64,000 nt of DNA from Diogma glabrata (Eukaryota; Arthropoda; Insecta; Diptera; Cylindrotomidae). Both the position numbers and the translations under genes were made by a program. The notes under the pieces were generated by a model that saw only the letters and a program-made list of their open reading frames with translations, was not told the origin of the DNA and did no database searches. Positions 22,645 to 34,880 of this stretch are shown piece by piece (position 1 is the stretch's first letter; each line of letters opens with the position of its first letter). The stretch spans positions 249,135,394 to 249,199,393 of the forward strand of contig OY856188.1 of NCBI GenBank assembly GCA_963693315.1, read 5' to 3'.

Positions 22645-24067
22645 CTAAATATCATATATAAAAGAAATGTTGCTATTATCCAATCATGTGTACCTTTAAA
22701 AAAAAAAAGATTTGCGAGGACATATGATCCGCGTTTTGGTCAGTGCACCATGACATATGTTATCCCCGTAACAAAACAAGAAAGCCTAACAATATGCCAC
22801 ATCCAGTTATAATCAAAGGATTTATAAATATATTTTGGTTTGAGTAAAACTTGACGATACATGAATGCCAAATAAATTTGTATGACAAGAGGAAAGAAAT
22901 CATATTAACCAACGTGCAGAATCGCGCGCATTTAATTGAAGGTCAAACAAAAAAAAATTTCTATTGGGGTTTCAACGACCCAAACAAGTAAAATTTTGCT
23001 AATTACACCAATAAAACAAATTGCACTAATATAAAAAAAATTTACTATTTTTAATTAATTATACTAGCATTTTATTCTAAATAAAAAATTTTACTAATTA
23101 CATTACTACTTTTACTCTTGCATTCAAGAAATTTTTCTACTTACATCACAAAAAAAGAAATTCATATTTTTTTATTTGCCATTCGCGAATGAAAATATTG
23201 ATTAAAACTCAATACTAACACACAAATAAGAGAGCGTGGTAGAATATTGAACAAACGTACGAAACACCATAGTTGAACCATGCGAACGGAAAACAAATTA
23301 GCGAAACCTCGCAATACAATAAATTTATATTATCGCACATAATATTACACGCATTTCAATCTATAAAATGTGCCAATCGCATCACCAGCTGCAATACGTT
23401 ATATTTCTTATCCAATAGCATCAATTTCCTTTCTCAGCATTCCCTTTTTTATCGTTATAGCACATTTTAATGTATAGAAAAAAAATTTGATAAATTCACA
23501 AAACTCACCATAGGTCATCTCGTCCTCAACGTCCTCGTACTAATAAAATTGAACCTAATTAAAATTTTATTACTTACTTTTAAGAACAAAACGTGAATTT
23601 AAAAAAAACATTTTTTTGATATCCACGAAGGAAAATAGGAGTTGTCATCCCGTAATGAAAAAATATGAATCTCAAAAAATTCCTTTTATTTCTCCATCTT
23701 CCGAATGAATGCATTTTGACAACTCAACAAAAATACAAAAAATAAGAGAGGCCATCTTCGAAATGAATTCCCGTATTTATAATATTTAAAATATCGACAA
23801 TATCGCTTAGGCTGGTCTTGTGCAGCTGCTTAACAAATAATAATACTAACTGGAATTTTATTTTGTCGATGCATGTTATATTCTGTAAAGTATATGGAAT
23901 TACGAGAATATTGATGTAATAAATTAAGAACTTCATAACGTGCAGCGGTGTTCTGGGGGCAACATAACAGCTTTCCTTAAACTTCTGTCATCTCTTATGT
24001 ATCCCGACTTCAAACTTTCTGATTCTAATTTGTTAGATTCTAATTCTAATAAGCATGTTGTGGTTTA

Positions 24068-24763
24068 TTAGAGTAAATTGAATAAAACCAAAAAAATTAA
24101 AAAATTTGCAATATAAAAAAATTTATTGCGTAATAATTCGAGATGATGGACAAAACCAAATTCGTGATCAGGCCCAGACCTGTTCCCAAAAGTTTGAGGT
24201 TGAAGATTAAATCGTACTGTTTTTTTATCGGAGCGCTTGAAATTAAAATCGAAGGATCTGAGTAAGATATGTGATGCTGTTTCGGAGGATTCAAAACAGA
24301 TATCAAAGAACAGTGCCACACAAAAAAATTTTATGGTTAAATTGATCATATTTTAGAGAACCATAAAATGTGGTCAATTCTAATCATAGTATGGTTCTGT
24401 ATATATAATAACAACCATAAAATTTGGTTATCTATCATCATAGTATAATTCATAGCAACCATAAAATATAGTTAACATATCACCATAGTATGGTTCTCTA
24501 GAAATATGGTTGTTTTTGATCAATTTAACCTTAAAATTTTTTTGTGTGTGAGGAGAACTAGATATTATTGGTGGATGGTCGATCAGTGATCGATCAAACT
24601 TAGTGTTATTCTGATAATTGGGTTTAAACCTGTCGGTGCATTCTTTAACCACTCTTCCTCTAATATCTATAGTGAATGTTTTGTCATCTCGAATGATGAC
24701 GAAATAGTATCCATCGTTACCTTGATGCAACGACCGAGGCTTGTTGAAACGAATTTTTTTCAC
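24068..24763 (-). pseudogene. Ty3/gypsy integrase C-terminal relic, split by a MITE
   Basis: Minus strand at 24550-24763 encodes a segment with TFTIDIRGRVV and CTDRFKPNY, matching the 'V-x-G-R-x-x-x-V-S-x-D-R-L-K-P' region at the end of gypsy integrases. A MITE follows (24317-24548). Beyond it, 24068-24310 retains KKTVRFNLQPQ, compatible with the tail of such a polyprotein. It lies in intron 2 and is not continuous with the gypsy copy at 30-35 kb. Confidence 0.5.
24317..24548. mobile_element. 232-bp MITE with about 31-bp inverted ends
   Basis: Left end CACACAAAAAAATTTTATGG and right end AAAATTTTTTTGTGTG are inverted copies, continuing to TTAAATTGATCA at the inner limit. Inside, ACCATAAAAT and CATAGTATGGTT recur several times, giving internal subrepeats. 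No coding capacity; the target duplication is not clear. Confidence 0.75.
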
Positions 24764-25560
24764 CTGCTTGCTGCATAAGCAACTATTGTTTATTTTTATT
24801 TTACATTTACGGAGCTCCCGTTGAGTGAATTATATCTGCACCTGACCGACTGTTTCAAAGTTGAAGTCGTTTAAATAAGCTATCTGCACTTTAACCAGAC
24901 TAGATTCATGAGAAACATTGCTTCAATGTAAATGACTATTCAACAATCGACAATTTATATTTATTTAAACATTTAGTAGGCAGAACAACTTAACAACAAA
25001 TCCCCAAAAGGTCTATATAAATTTCACTATGTTAATGGCAATGATTCTTCAATAATAGTTTTTTTTGTGGGCTTTGAAATAAATTTAACATAATTTCTAT
25101 TCAACAAAATAAAACCATTCATGTAATGTTTGTAACTAAACCCTTTCAATATATATATTTATGTTAATTTTAGATTTCTATTGTCTTTTCTTATGCATAT
25201 TGTCTCTATAAATATTTTAGTTTTGTTTTGGTTATGTTTTAATGTTTACCATAATTTATAAACGTTTATTGTAATGATCAAATTCTAAATAATTAACTTT
25301 ATTATTTAGTTTTTTGTTGTTGTATTTTTTATTGGACTAATTACAATATAAGCTTGAAAAGTAATTGGCTTGACTCTTTTTCTACCATTATTAGCCATTT
25401 ATCGTTATGAACTCATCATCGTACACAGATTATGTGATAATGTGGTTATTTGATTATTAAACATTTAATTGAGTTGTATTTCGAGTTTTTAATGTTATTA
25501 ATTTATTTATAGCATCGAAAACATTTTAATTTATTTAAAAAAAAAATATATCACACTTAC

Positions 25561-25708
25561 TTTTACGAAAATTTCCGGTTGGTGATGATGGTGTGTCGGA
25601 AAAACTGCCACTACTAACAGAGTCTAGAAGACCATCTAAGCTCATAGCATCGGTGGAAACGGTGATCATTCGTGATAATCCTTGTGAAGTGGATTCTTTT
25701 AGTAAGCG
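25561..25708 (-). CDS. Exon 2 of the same long-intron gene
   Basis: A 148-bp minus-strand exon bounded by a T-rich acceptor (TTTTTTTTCTAG|CGC) and a strong donor (AAAA|GTAAGTGTGA). It follows exon 1 in phase 0 and encodes 49 residues plus one base, rich in Ser and Asp (for example SLDGLLDSVSSGSFSDTPSS), again without a recognisable domain. The single leftover base is completed by the first two bases of exon 3 to a Lys codon. The open reading frame is too short to stand out on its own; the call rests on both splice sites and on matching phases on both sides. It is isolated between introns of 32,226 bp and 14,532 bp that are filled with transposon relics. Confidence 0.75.
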
Positions 25709-26476
25709 CTAGAAAAAAAAATAATTGTTGTTAATTTAAAACAATTTTTATTCTGGAATTAGGGCGTCGAATACCGTGACATTTTTAACAACCGATATTG
25801 AACCATCGATAGCGGCAAAATTAGTTTTTACTTTTCTTATTCAAAAGATTAAGTTATTATCTATCATTCCTGTCCTCAATGAATTTAACAATCGAATATA
25901 AATTTAAAATTTTAGTTTTCATTATTATTTATTGACTAAGAATAATTTTGTATTTTCCTAACACAAATCAGAAAAGGCAAGCCGAAATCAGTGATTTTTA
26001 AAATTTTTCAATTTTCTACTTTCAAAAATGTAACACGAAGTCAAAACGGTTGAAGATTAGAACTGTGACGACAAATTTGTTTCAAATTTAGGATATGTAC
26101 TCCACTCCGTGTCGAGTTGCGAATAGCTTGAAACTGTGTGTCAGGAGCCCTTTGTTGATTATTTTAGAACAAATGCTTTCCAAAAACACGTTAGAAGGTA
26201 TGTCTTAGTATTGGCCGATGCGTATGAACTAACACAAAATTTGATTAGGAAATTAGAACTCAAACTAAATCTCTGTAACTCAGTTTCCTCACTAAAGATC
26301 CCGGAATAATTGAATTTTTTTTAAGTTTGTAACGAAGTAGTCTGGTGATCAACGTAGCAGTTGTGTAACTCTCTTGAGTTAGAGACGTTCTACTTTCTCA
26401 CATGCATTAGATTTGCATGAACGGAGGCTCTTCTAGTTGTTTTCGCTTTCCTTCAAACATGGCCTCTTGTACTCAC

Positions 26477-26677
26477 CCAATCCGTAATCACCATCTGCAA
26501 TGGTTTCCGTTGAAAAACTGTCATAAACCAGTTGTGTGCTATTTCCCAATATAATTTTTTTGATATTCAATTTGTAGTCGTTAATAAAAACATCATAAAA
26601 TAGTCTTTCAATATCATTGATTCGTAGTTTCGCTATTCCCATATAGATTTCTTGCAATCGTTTTATAATCCGTGTTT
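26477..26677 (-). CDS. Candidate exon a of an unassigned minus-strand gene inside intron 1
   Basis: A 201-bp stretch with a consensus acceptor (ATTACAAACAG|AAAC, 26678-26680) and a near-perfect donor (TTGG|GTGAGTAC, from 26476), open throughout. It would encode about 66 residues of ordinary, non-repetitive composition (for example LQEIYMGIAKLRINDIERL), unlike the surrounding low-complexity DNA. It starts needing two bases and ends with one spare base, which fits exactly onto the candidate exon at 22644. I do not recognise the product. It lies only about 770 bp upstream of exon 2 of the long-intron gene on the same strand. It could be an exon of a nested or interleaved gene, or of a domesticated or decayed element. 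Confidence 0.4.
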
Positions 26678-28214
26678 CTGTTTGTAATTATTTTCCAATT
26701 TTTAGTACAAGTTAATAGTGAATACACTTAGTGAGGACAAATAATTAACGAAAGAAAAAAATAATTTACGGTCGTTACTTTTTGGCCATAAATACGCGTA
26801 GTTGCGTATAGAGGCCCTCTTAGGTCGACCATTTGTCCAAATAGTAACATCTGTTTTGGTTTTGTTTTGACATTTGGTTGATACATATCTTGTAGCGTGG
26901 AATGGATATTAGCTAAATTTTTTGATGGATAAATCGTGCGGATTTTTGGCTTGGTTGGAAGATTTGTTGGGATATATTACACCAGGGAGAAGGATGGGAA
27001 TTTTTTTGCTGGATTGGTGAGTTGATAAGACGATTAATTTTCTATGTAAAGTGTTAGCCCGTGATTGTCGAAATATATTAAAAATTAGAGATTTAATTTT
27101 CTTATATCCGCTGCGGATATAATAGTGTCAGCTTATGCGGTAAATGTTAATAAAATTTAACCTTAGTACAATTTAGACAAAAAAAATTAGTGTTTATTCA
27201 ATTAACTTTAACTGTTTATTTAACTAACTGTATATTGAAGTAACGTTAAGGTCATGTGTGTCCGATAATTTAATTAACTTTTAGTGATTTAACCTAAATA
27301 TCATATGTTTCATATAAACTATCGTATTAATTTATTTAACTTATTTTAGTGACGTACAGCAAAGGTTATATGTATCGTATTAATTTAATTGAATTTTATC
27401 GTGAATCGAAGTAAATGGCATATGTTCCGCATATTCAGAATAACGCAATTATAACCAAATAAAAGAACAAGAAAAATACTAATATTAGCGCTCGGTGTCA
27501 AGTGAGTTTTCGTGGAATAAAATTCATTAGCGTGAGTCTAATTGCTTCTTTATATATTAAAAACCAAAAAAAAAAAGAAATTATTTGTTGTCAATTGTAA
27601 TTAAACTAAAACAAAACAAACAAAAAATATTATATTTAATGTGTGAATCGCTGAGGCAGAAAAAAATATATAGCAAAATTTTGATTCTTGTTTTTTGTGT
27701 ATGTCGGGTCATTTGGCCATATTTTTTTATGTCGTAGATATAATTTTTAATAAAACAAAATTTTAATAAATAATTTAATTAAATGAACATAAGAACATAA
27801 AAAATAAGATAAGATTAATGTCTGTTAGGATTAATTCTAAATCGGTTATTTATGATAATGTGTTAAATAAAGAAAACCAATTAGAAAAACAAGCAAAACG
27901 ATTGAGTGTCAATTTGAGATTGTGAGTGCTTATTCAAGAACTGTCGCTCGTTATAGATTTGGAACGGACTTCCATTGTTTTTTTGTTTTGTTTTTTTTTG
28001 TTCGATCCGGTGATTGTAATAGGAAATGAAATCTAATTGATTTATGGAGGATACATTCAACTAGCCTAAAACTGTTTTCGTATCCCCAACCGCTTGACAA
28101 GATCCAACCATCACAGACTAAAGTTGTCAGTTCTGCTGATTCGAAGCAGGAGATTAACCATTGTAGACCTTCATCTGGCATTTTTTTTGTGTGTTTTAAC
28201 TTCTCCATTCAATC

Positions 28215-28700
28215 TTATAGGTATACAACGACGACAACCGGATTGTCATTCGGTAACAATGCCGGATTGGATTTATTATTATTATTATCGACCTCGACTT
28301 CACACTCATTGCAATATTTGGAGCATCAGTTGATTGGATGTATCAGGGGTTATTAATATCGTTTGAACGACAGCCTTAACAGGTTATAGCAATTCGGGAT
28401 TTGATTAATGGTTTTTAGTATTGAATTTGACTTCACAATCATTGCCATCTTTGAAGCAACATTTGATTGGAGGTTATGAAGAATATTGTTTCAACACCAG
28501 TACTAGCGTGCCGTAACACTTCTGGGTTGGATTTATTAATCTTATTATTGAACTTGGCTCATCAATCATCGTAAGACTGGGAACATCATTTGGTTGGAAG
28601 TATACTGGTTTATGGATACTGATACAACAGCAACTATAGCATTTTATAACAATTTTGAACTTGAACAATTGATATTTATATTGAATTTGGCCTTCTAATC
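28215..28700 (+). repeat. Three diverged tandem units of about 125-140 bp
   Basis: Segments starting near 28262, 28398 and 28523 share GGATTGGATTTATTATT, a following 'TTGACTTCACAxTCATTG' and then CATCAxTTGATTGGA. Divergence between units is high. No coding frame spans them. Confidence 0.5.
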
Positions 28701-29509
28701 CAACCTAGTTAATTGGTTCTGCTATCGTCCAGTCACTTGGCATTAACATTACAGTTGTCGTTTCATATGTTATGTAAAAGTCTAATGAGGACCGCCTAGT
28801 TGGAAAACCTGGAGAGGGGGATCTGCCCACTATATGGGGTGAGTACCGTCATATGGTGGACTTATTGTGTTGATGTGTTGACTTATTATACTTCAGCGTC
28901 CACTTATTACTTTTATATTTATGATGGGAAGAAAGTCTTTGTAACTGGAAATACCATGTTTAACCCGTAGGCTTAGGCCTATTGGGCAGACTTTCTTCCA
29001 GTTAAAGGTTTAAGAAAAACTAAAACTTTAAACTTTCAGATAAGTTTATTAATTACTTTTTCATTACAATTTACATTTAATTTATAGTGAAATTGATAGA
29101 GGGTTTCCCCGCTATAATCCCCTCTTAAGATTACATTTATTTTAATAATTAAATCGATTAACCAATTATCAATCGATTTATTATGTAAAGTTAATATCGG
29201 TCAATATTATATTAAATAAATATAATTGCCTCGTTCAGCAGGAATTTCAATAAATTTTATTTAAATTTTATTTAAATTTATTTTTGTGATGTCATCAACT
29301 TTAATATTATTTTAAGTTATTTGGATTTCGTTATAACATATATATCGTGGGAATTTATGGTAATTAGATCTAGGTGTTTAAGTTGTTGATGACTTATTTA
29401 ATTGTTTAGAATGATTTGATTGGAAGAATAACATATGTAATGTATGTCAATTAGATTAGTCATACATATGTTGCAATATATATATATGTATTTATTTCGA
29501 AGTATGTGT

Positions 29510-29954
29510 GTATGGATGTGAGTGTGTGTGTGGGTGTGTGAGTGTATGAGGTGCGAAAGCGTGTGTGTGTGAGCGTATTGGGTGCAAGAGTGTGTGAGTG
29601 TGTGAGAAAATATGGAGTTGGATGTGGTGATTGTGGTTCTTTCGCATAAGGGGGTCGCCAGAGTCTGTTAGTACACTTGTTTTTCTTACATCCGTTCTTA
29701 TCTCATGTTACGCGTACTCTACAGTTATTTGTGCTGAAGTAGCAGGATTTCTTACTCGTTCCTACAGATTGCAGCTAGTCTGGGGCTATAAATAAACCTC
29801 GCTATGTACGCGGCCTGCTAAGCCACTTCGTTGTTAGTCACCGAAGCAGCGCTTCATTACAAGTTAAATGCTTGCTTTTAGAGACATTGTAGAACCAATT
29901 TTTATTTGTTTAAATTAAGACCAACATTTTTTAAGAAAGGAAATAAACGGATGT
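29510..29954 (-). mobile_element. LTR, primer-binding site and leader (minus strand)
   Basis: In minus sense the LTR would begin TGTAACATCCG at about 29954 and end TACTAACA at about 29671, giving the canonical TG...CA ends. TCTGGCGACCCCC (a putative tRNA primer site) and a CA-rich leader (29510-29640) follow. It lies just downstream of the minus-strand gypsy relic at 30120-35470, where its 3' LTR should be. A primer site and leader after a 3' LTR are unexpected; see findings. It is the inverted relative of 21705-22090. Confidence 0.55.
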
Positions 29955-30119
29955 TACACCACAGGTTCCTATTGCTGCAAAGGTATATCTTGAGTAGTTT
30001 TTTGCAAGAAAAATCTGAAGAAAGAAAACTAATATTGACTTTTACTGTTTTAAACTTTAATATCCTTGGTGTGAAATAGTACTAAGTTCTTACCAGTTGT
30101 GTTTATACAGTATACACCG

Positions 30120-30580
30120 GAAGAGAACATTGCCTTCTATACAAACTTTGTTAGTTGGTATATACTGAGGGGCAAATTTAGCTGAGAATTGGTTTGGTTT
30201 GTCAATCTAGTGGTGTAGTTTGACAAAAACTTTTTGGTTTGGTGTGTACGATACAGAACGAGTTTATAAGTTGTAATTATGGGAGCACTTCTCAAAAGCA
30301 GTTTAAAGTTTTCCGGAACCATCGAATGTATTAGAGTGAGCTTTTCAGTTTTTGACAGTATTTTAACATCAGGTTCATTGAGACAATGCAAATCCCGAAA
30401 GAGTTAAAAAGACTTTCTATTCAATATTGGGTGGTAATCAAACAAAAACATTACGCAGCGCTGAAACAATCTCACCTAAGTGGGCATCCCAAGTTTGGTG
30501 GTCCGTTTTCTTGTAAGCACATATAACAGCTACAATAGATCTATTGACACGCTAGGATGCATTGGCTTGAGGTGATTAAC
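30120..30580 (-). pseudogene. Gypsy integrase, C-terminal half (decayed)
   Basis: Minus strand near 30430-30540 carries KKTDHQTWD and EIVSALRN, the end of the gypsy integrase core (usually followed by the 'GFTP' region). Beyond it, 30137-30391 contains EKLTLIHSMVPENF and, across a frameshift, a segment resembling the 'NF-x-x-K-L-A-P-x-Y' stretch of the C-terminal domain. Several frame changes make it non-functional. It belongs to the element at 30120-35470. Confidence 0.55.
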
Positions 30581-31135
30581 CCGCTTTTTTGACGCGCTTA
30601 ACATTGAAGTCAGATAAAAAGTGTTGGAACAAACGTCCCGTACATTGCTTTACATTGTCACAGTGTAAAACTTCAGGAAATAAAAGAAACACTTCGTTTC
30701 GCAGGAAAGAAATCCTAGAAAATTGATATACATCCGCTGTCACGCACGTTCAAAGTAGAATCTAGAATGAATGGGTGGTCGAAAAATTTTTTTTTGAGGA
30801 ATTAGTTTGCTCTCAGATTTCACAAGACCCCACATAATTATGAACCTGATTTCTCATACCAGGCCAAAAGTATAAACGACGTATCCTTTCCAATGTCCTT
30901 CTTGCTCCTCCGGGCACGGCGGTGGCAACGTCATGTCCGAAAATGATAAGTTTGGCTGTTAAAGGTCGGGAGCCTATAGTTTTCAAACTGGGACCTCAGA
31001 TAAGATTACATCAGGCTTGTGTTCCAATCGTATATACAATCTTCTATCCAGATGTTTTACAGAGGGATACTTTTCTGGATATGATTTGACCTTATTGATA
31101 AAACTGGTGTAGCTGTAATCCAAAAAATTACTTGC

Positions 31136-31546
31136 TCATCGAGGGTTAGGATCCTCAATGAATTCTTCCATACAATCACAATACAAACGCGAGAGCGCAT
31201 CAGGCACTACATTTGGAGTTCCTTTCTGATGAACAATAGTAAATTTTAAATGTTGTAGATTAAGGCTCCAGCTTGTCAAACGTCCACTCAGGTCCTTTAG
31301 TGACTTCAGCCACTTTAAGCTTGAATGGTCGGTTATCAAGGTAAGCCGATAACCCTCAATGTAAGCTCTGAACATTTCCACGCTTATTTTTGCAGCTAAA
31401 AATTCCAACTCTGACCTAATAAAAAACTCCCTCCCATTATCGTAGTTGACCAGAACAAGTTGCGAGGTAAGCAGCTTTTTTAAGTTTTCGAACGCCGTTT
31501 GCGCTTCCGGAGACCACTCAAAGTTTTTGGAGCTCTTTTTCAACAA
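31136..31546 (-). pseudogene. Gypsy RNase H region
   Basis: 136 residues in minus sense: FEWSPEAQTAFENLKKLLT (the connection after the polymerase), then LAAKISVEMFRAYIEGYRLT, TDHSSLKWLKSLKDLSGRL and GTPNVVPDALSR. These are standard landmarks of Ty3/gypsy RNase H up to its DALSR end. A piece before LAAKI appears missing, with the usual 'DAS-x-x-G-x-G' motif reduced to RSELE. It continues the RT fragment at 31598-32269 after a frame change. Confidence 0.75.
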
Positions 31547-31597
31547 ATTTGTAATAGGTGGAATAATACTTGCATAATTGGGAATAAATCTTTGATA

Positions 31598-32269
31598 TCA
31601 TTCAGCCATTCCAAGTAAATAACGAGTTTGTTTCGTAGATGATGGTGCGGGGTATTCATGGATTGCTTTAACTTTCCCAGGATCAGTACACAGTCCATCC
31701 TCGCCAAATAAAAACCCTAAGGATTTTACTTCCTTTAACATAAATTTACTTTTGTCAACGTTTATTGTCAGACCAGCCGCCCTTAGGAATCCCGAAACCG
31801 TGATCAGTATGCTTATATGTTCTTCATAAGTTGCAGAAGTAATTAATAGGTCATCGAGGTACACAAAAACTCTTTTGTGACACTCGTGAGGTATAACTTT
31901 ATGCATAACGCGACACACTGTCTGGGTTGAATTACACAACCCGAAAGGCATAACTTTAAATTGGTAAAGTGGTCGAAGCGGCTTTGTCATGAGACGATTT
32001 CGCCAAATTGATTTGCAAAAAGATGTCCTTGAGGTCAATAATCGATTTAAAGTTTGGGTCACTCAACCGACCTAACAATCCGCGATTAGTGGTAGCGGAT
32101 ATGCGTCCTTTTTGGTCAGCGAGTTGACTTTGTGCGAATCCAGAAAAAGCCGAGGCTTGACGTTTGACTTAGTTACTAGAACCAGCGGCGAACTCCACGA
32201 ACTAATGCTCTTCTCGATTACCCCTGCTTCCAAAATATGGTCTAGTTCTTCGTAAAGCTTTGCTTGCAC
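31598..32269 (-). pseudogene. Gypsy reverse transcriptase
   Basis: Two frames in minus sense. 32269-32072 has EAGVIEKSISSWSSPLVLV and a segment ending DAYPLPLI. 32062-31598 has FKVMPFGLCNSTQTVCRVM, the catalytic VYLDDLLI, and GLTINVDKSKFMLKEVKSLG, ending near a 'YLLG' motif. These are the fingers, palm and thumb of a Ty3/gypsy RT. A frameshift lies near 32062-32072 and a stop after the AVQAKLYEELDHIL segment upstream; the element is dead. Confidence 0.75.
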
Positions 32270-32472
32270 GGCGGATTAAAACTGGGTGGTGCCTCTGTTT
32301 TACCGGAGCACTATCATCAACGCCAATAACGTGTTCCATCAAGGTTATTTTTCTTAAACCCTGTTTGATGAAGGGTATGAGTCCTTGACCGCTTTAAGCT
32401 CGCAGAATTGGTCCGATGTCAAGGCGTGGTATTTAGAAGGACTTCGTTCACACAAAGATAACTCACTAATTA

Positions 32473-34880
32473 CACTAGTTTACAAATTTTGAACTTTTTT
32501 TGTCTCCCTGAATAAAACCCAACTTTTCTTATTGATTTGGACCTCCTGAACACGAATATCATATTCATTATTTTTGGTTAGCTCTTGTTTTTGAGATATT
32601 CACGAAAAACCAATTTTTTGGGTGATCAAAAATGTTGTTTCGGTTTTTGGGTCTCATATTTTACAAAACCAACAAATTAAAAATATTAATGAATTAAATG
32701 TATAGCAAATATACCAACAAACATTTTGAGCTACATTTTGTAAAAATCCATTACGGATTCTGGAAGTTACAGTCGAAAAAAGTTGAAAAAATACGAAAAA
32801 TTCACGTTTTTTTCAAATTTTTCCATTTTCAACACCATAAATTTTGAACAAACAAAGACACTAATTTTTTTTAATTTCTTGGAGCCTATAGTAACTTCAA
32901 TTTTATTTCGTTTAAGCTAAAAGACACGAATATTGGTGCAGTTTGCACCAAGTTATTCAAGTTTTCCCAAAGAAAGTCAAAACTCAAAATTTGGAATAAA
33001 AATTTAACTTTAAGAATAATTTAAATTCTGCAACATAATTGATTTATATATAAGTTGTTTTCGTAGCAGATCTAGCTCCTCCCACCTCGGACTTATTTAA
33101 GGAGTTGGAAAATATCAGTTAGTTGATTATGAAATGTCTTTTTTTGACAAAAGTTGTATTTTGTTTGTATATGATTTTTCTCGAAATTGAGATTTTTTTT
33201 GTTAAGTTTTTTGACATTATTTTGCTCCTCCTACCTCGGAATTATTTTAGGAGTTGGAAAATATCAGTTAGTTGATTATGAAATGTCTTTTTTTGACAAA
33301 AGTTGTATTTTATTTGTAGATGATTTTTCTAGAAATTGAGATTGTTTCGTGAAGTTTTTTGACATGATCTAGCTCCTCTCACCTCTGATTTATTTTAAGA
33401 GTTGAAAAATATCAGTTTGTTGATTATGAAATATCCTTTTTTGACGAAAGTTGTATTTTATTTGTATATGATTTTTCTCGAAATTGAGATTTTTTTTGTG
33501 AAGTTTTTGGTCATGATCTAGCTCCTCCCACCTTGGATTTATTTTAAGAGTTGGAAAATATCAGTTAGTAATGAAGATGAAGGCAGTTCTTATAAATGGG
33601 GTGATTTAGCAGTATGTATTATGTAACTTTTACAAATAAAACAAAATGAGTTTGTACCATTTTTACACTTGAAACTTCTTGACGACGCCATTTAAATAAA
33701 CTTGATTTGATACTTTACTAACAATTTATGTTGCTTTAAAATACAGCTATCACTATTGATTTATTGATTTTTAAAAACAATACACTATTTAAAATTTATA
33801 TTTGTAATATTTTTTCTTTCTTAATTAATATTTTCACTTGAATGTTTGGAATTAAATTTATCCTCAGAGAGATTATATTTGCAACTAATCATACGACAAT
33901 TATCTACTTCAAGAGAACCCTCTTTAGACTAATTAAACAAAAGTCGAAAAACTATTAAAAAGGAGAAGTAATTGCTTTCTTAAATTAAACTTAAAATGAT
34001 CATAAACGTAAGGAGTAACACAAGGTGGGCGGTGATAGAAAAAAATTTACATTATCAAAAAACAAAATAAAATAGAAAAAAGAAAAGAAACAAACAGGTA
34101 TTAATAGACATAAATAGGGGCTTAACTTTATGGTGCTTGAACTAACTTAAATAGTTCTGATGCTATGATGTTTTTCCTCTCCTCACAATTCATTATCTTC
34201 TGTTTATATTTTTCTACATACGTCTCATATGGATCGTCGAAAACAAAAATGGAAATTATACTTTACTATTTTAAAATAATTCTTTACTGATGTTTGAGAA
34301 CGACTGAACTTATAAAATTATTATTTATGGCACAATAAATTAAGTAAAATTATTTTTTCCAAATTTTTAGTTTTGACTTTCTTTGGAAAAACTTGAATAA
34401 CTTGGTGCAAACTGCAACAATATTCGTGTCTTTTAGCTTAAACATAAAATTATTAACATAAAATTGAAGTTACTATAGGTTCCAAGAAATTAAAAAAAAT
34501 TAGTGTCTTTGTTTGTTCAAAATTTATGGTGTTGAAAATGGAAAAATTTGAAAAAAACGTAAATTTTTCGTATTTTTTCAACTTTTTTCGACTCTAACTT
34601 CCAGAATCCGTAATGGATTTTTACAAAATAAAGGTCAAAATGTTTGTTGGTATATTTACTATGCATTTGTTTCATTAATATCTTTAATTTGTTGATTTTG
34701 TAAAATATGAGACCCAAAAACCGAAACAACATTTTTGATCACCCAAAAAATTGGTTTTTCGTGAATATCTCAAAAACAAGAGCTAACCAAAAAAAATGAA
34801 TATGATATTCGTGTTCAGGAGGTCCAAATCTATAAGAAAAGTTGGGTTTTATTTCGGGAGATTTTGCTTGTAAACTAGTG
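32473..34880. mobile_element. CACTA-like transposon with about 530-bp inverted repeats, inserted in the gypsy relic
   Basis: Ends are CACTAGTTTACAA (32473) and TTGTAAACTAGTG (ending 34880), flanked by TTA on both sides (32470-32472 and 34881-34883). The inverted arms run inward to about 33006 and 34340 (for example GACCTCCTGAACACGAATAT against ATATTCGTGTTCAGGAGGTC). CACTA termini plus a 3-bp duplication are hallmarks of the CACTA (EnSpm/CMC) superfamily. Taking out the element and one TTA restores a continuous gypsy reading frame across the site. No transposase is present, so it is non-autonomous. The centre holds 149-bp tandem units. Confidence 0.8.
33071..33570 (+). repeat. 149-bp tandem repeat, about 3.3 copies, inside the CACTA-like element
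   Basis: GCTCCTCCCACCTCGG-type segments occur at about 33075, 33224, 33372 and 33521, periods 149, 148 and 149 bp. Each is followed by GAGTTGGAAAATATCAGTTA, TGATTATGAAATGTCTTTTT and GACAAAAGTTGTATTTT with small changes. Subterminal or internal repeats of this kind are often transposase-binding arrays in CACTA elements; that role is inferred. Confidence 0.85.

Noticed and set aside
26477..26677. Candidate exon a as an alternative exon between exons 1 and 2 of the long-intron gene
   Set aside because: Exon 1 ends in phase 0, while this segment needs a preceding one-base remainder, so it cannot join exon 1 in frame.
27951..28208. Minus-strand frame containing CDGWILSSGWGYEN, recalling the 'C-x-x-x-GWG' of serine proteases
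   Set aside because: No catalytic triad context, no second protease motif and no splice support; the match is too short and overlaps diverged tandem repeats.
33071..33570. CRISPR-like array
   Set aside because: Units are contiguous 149-bp repeats without spacers, in a eukaryotic transposon.
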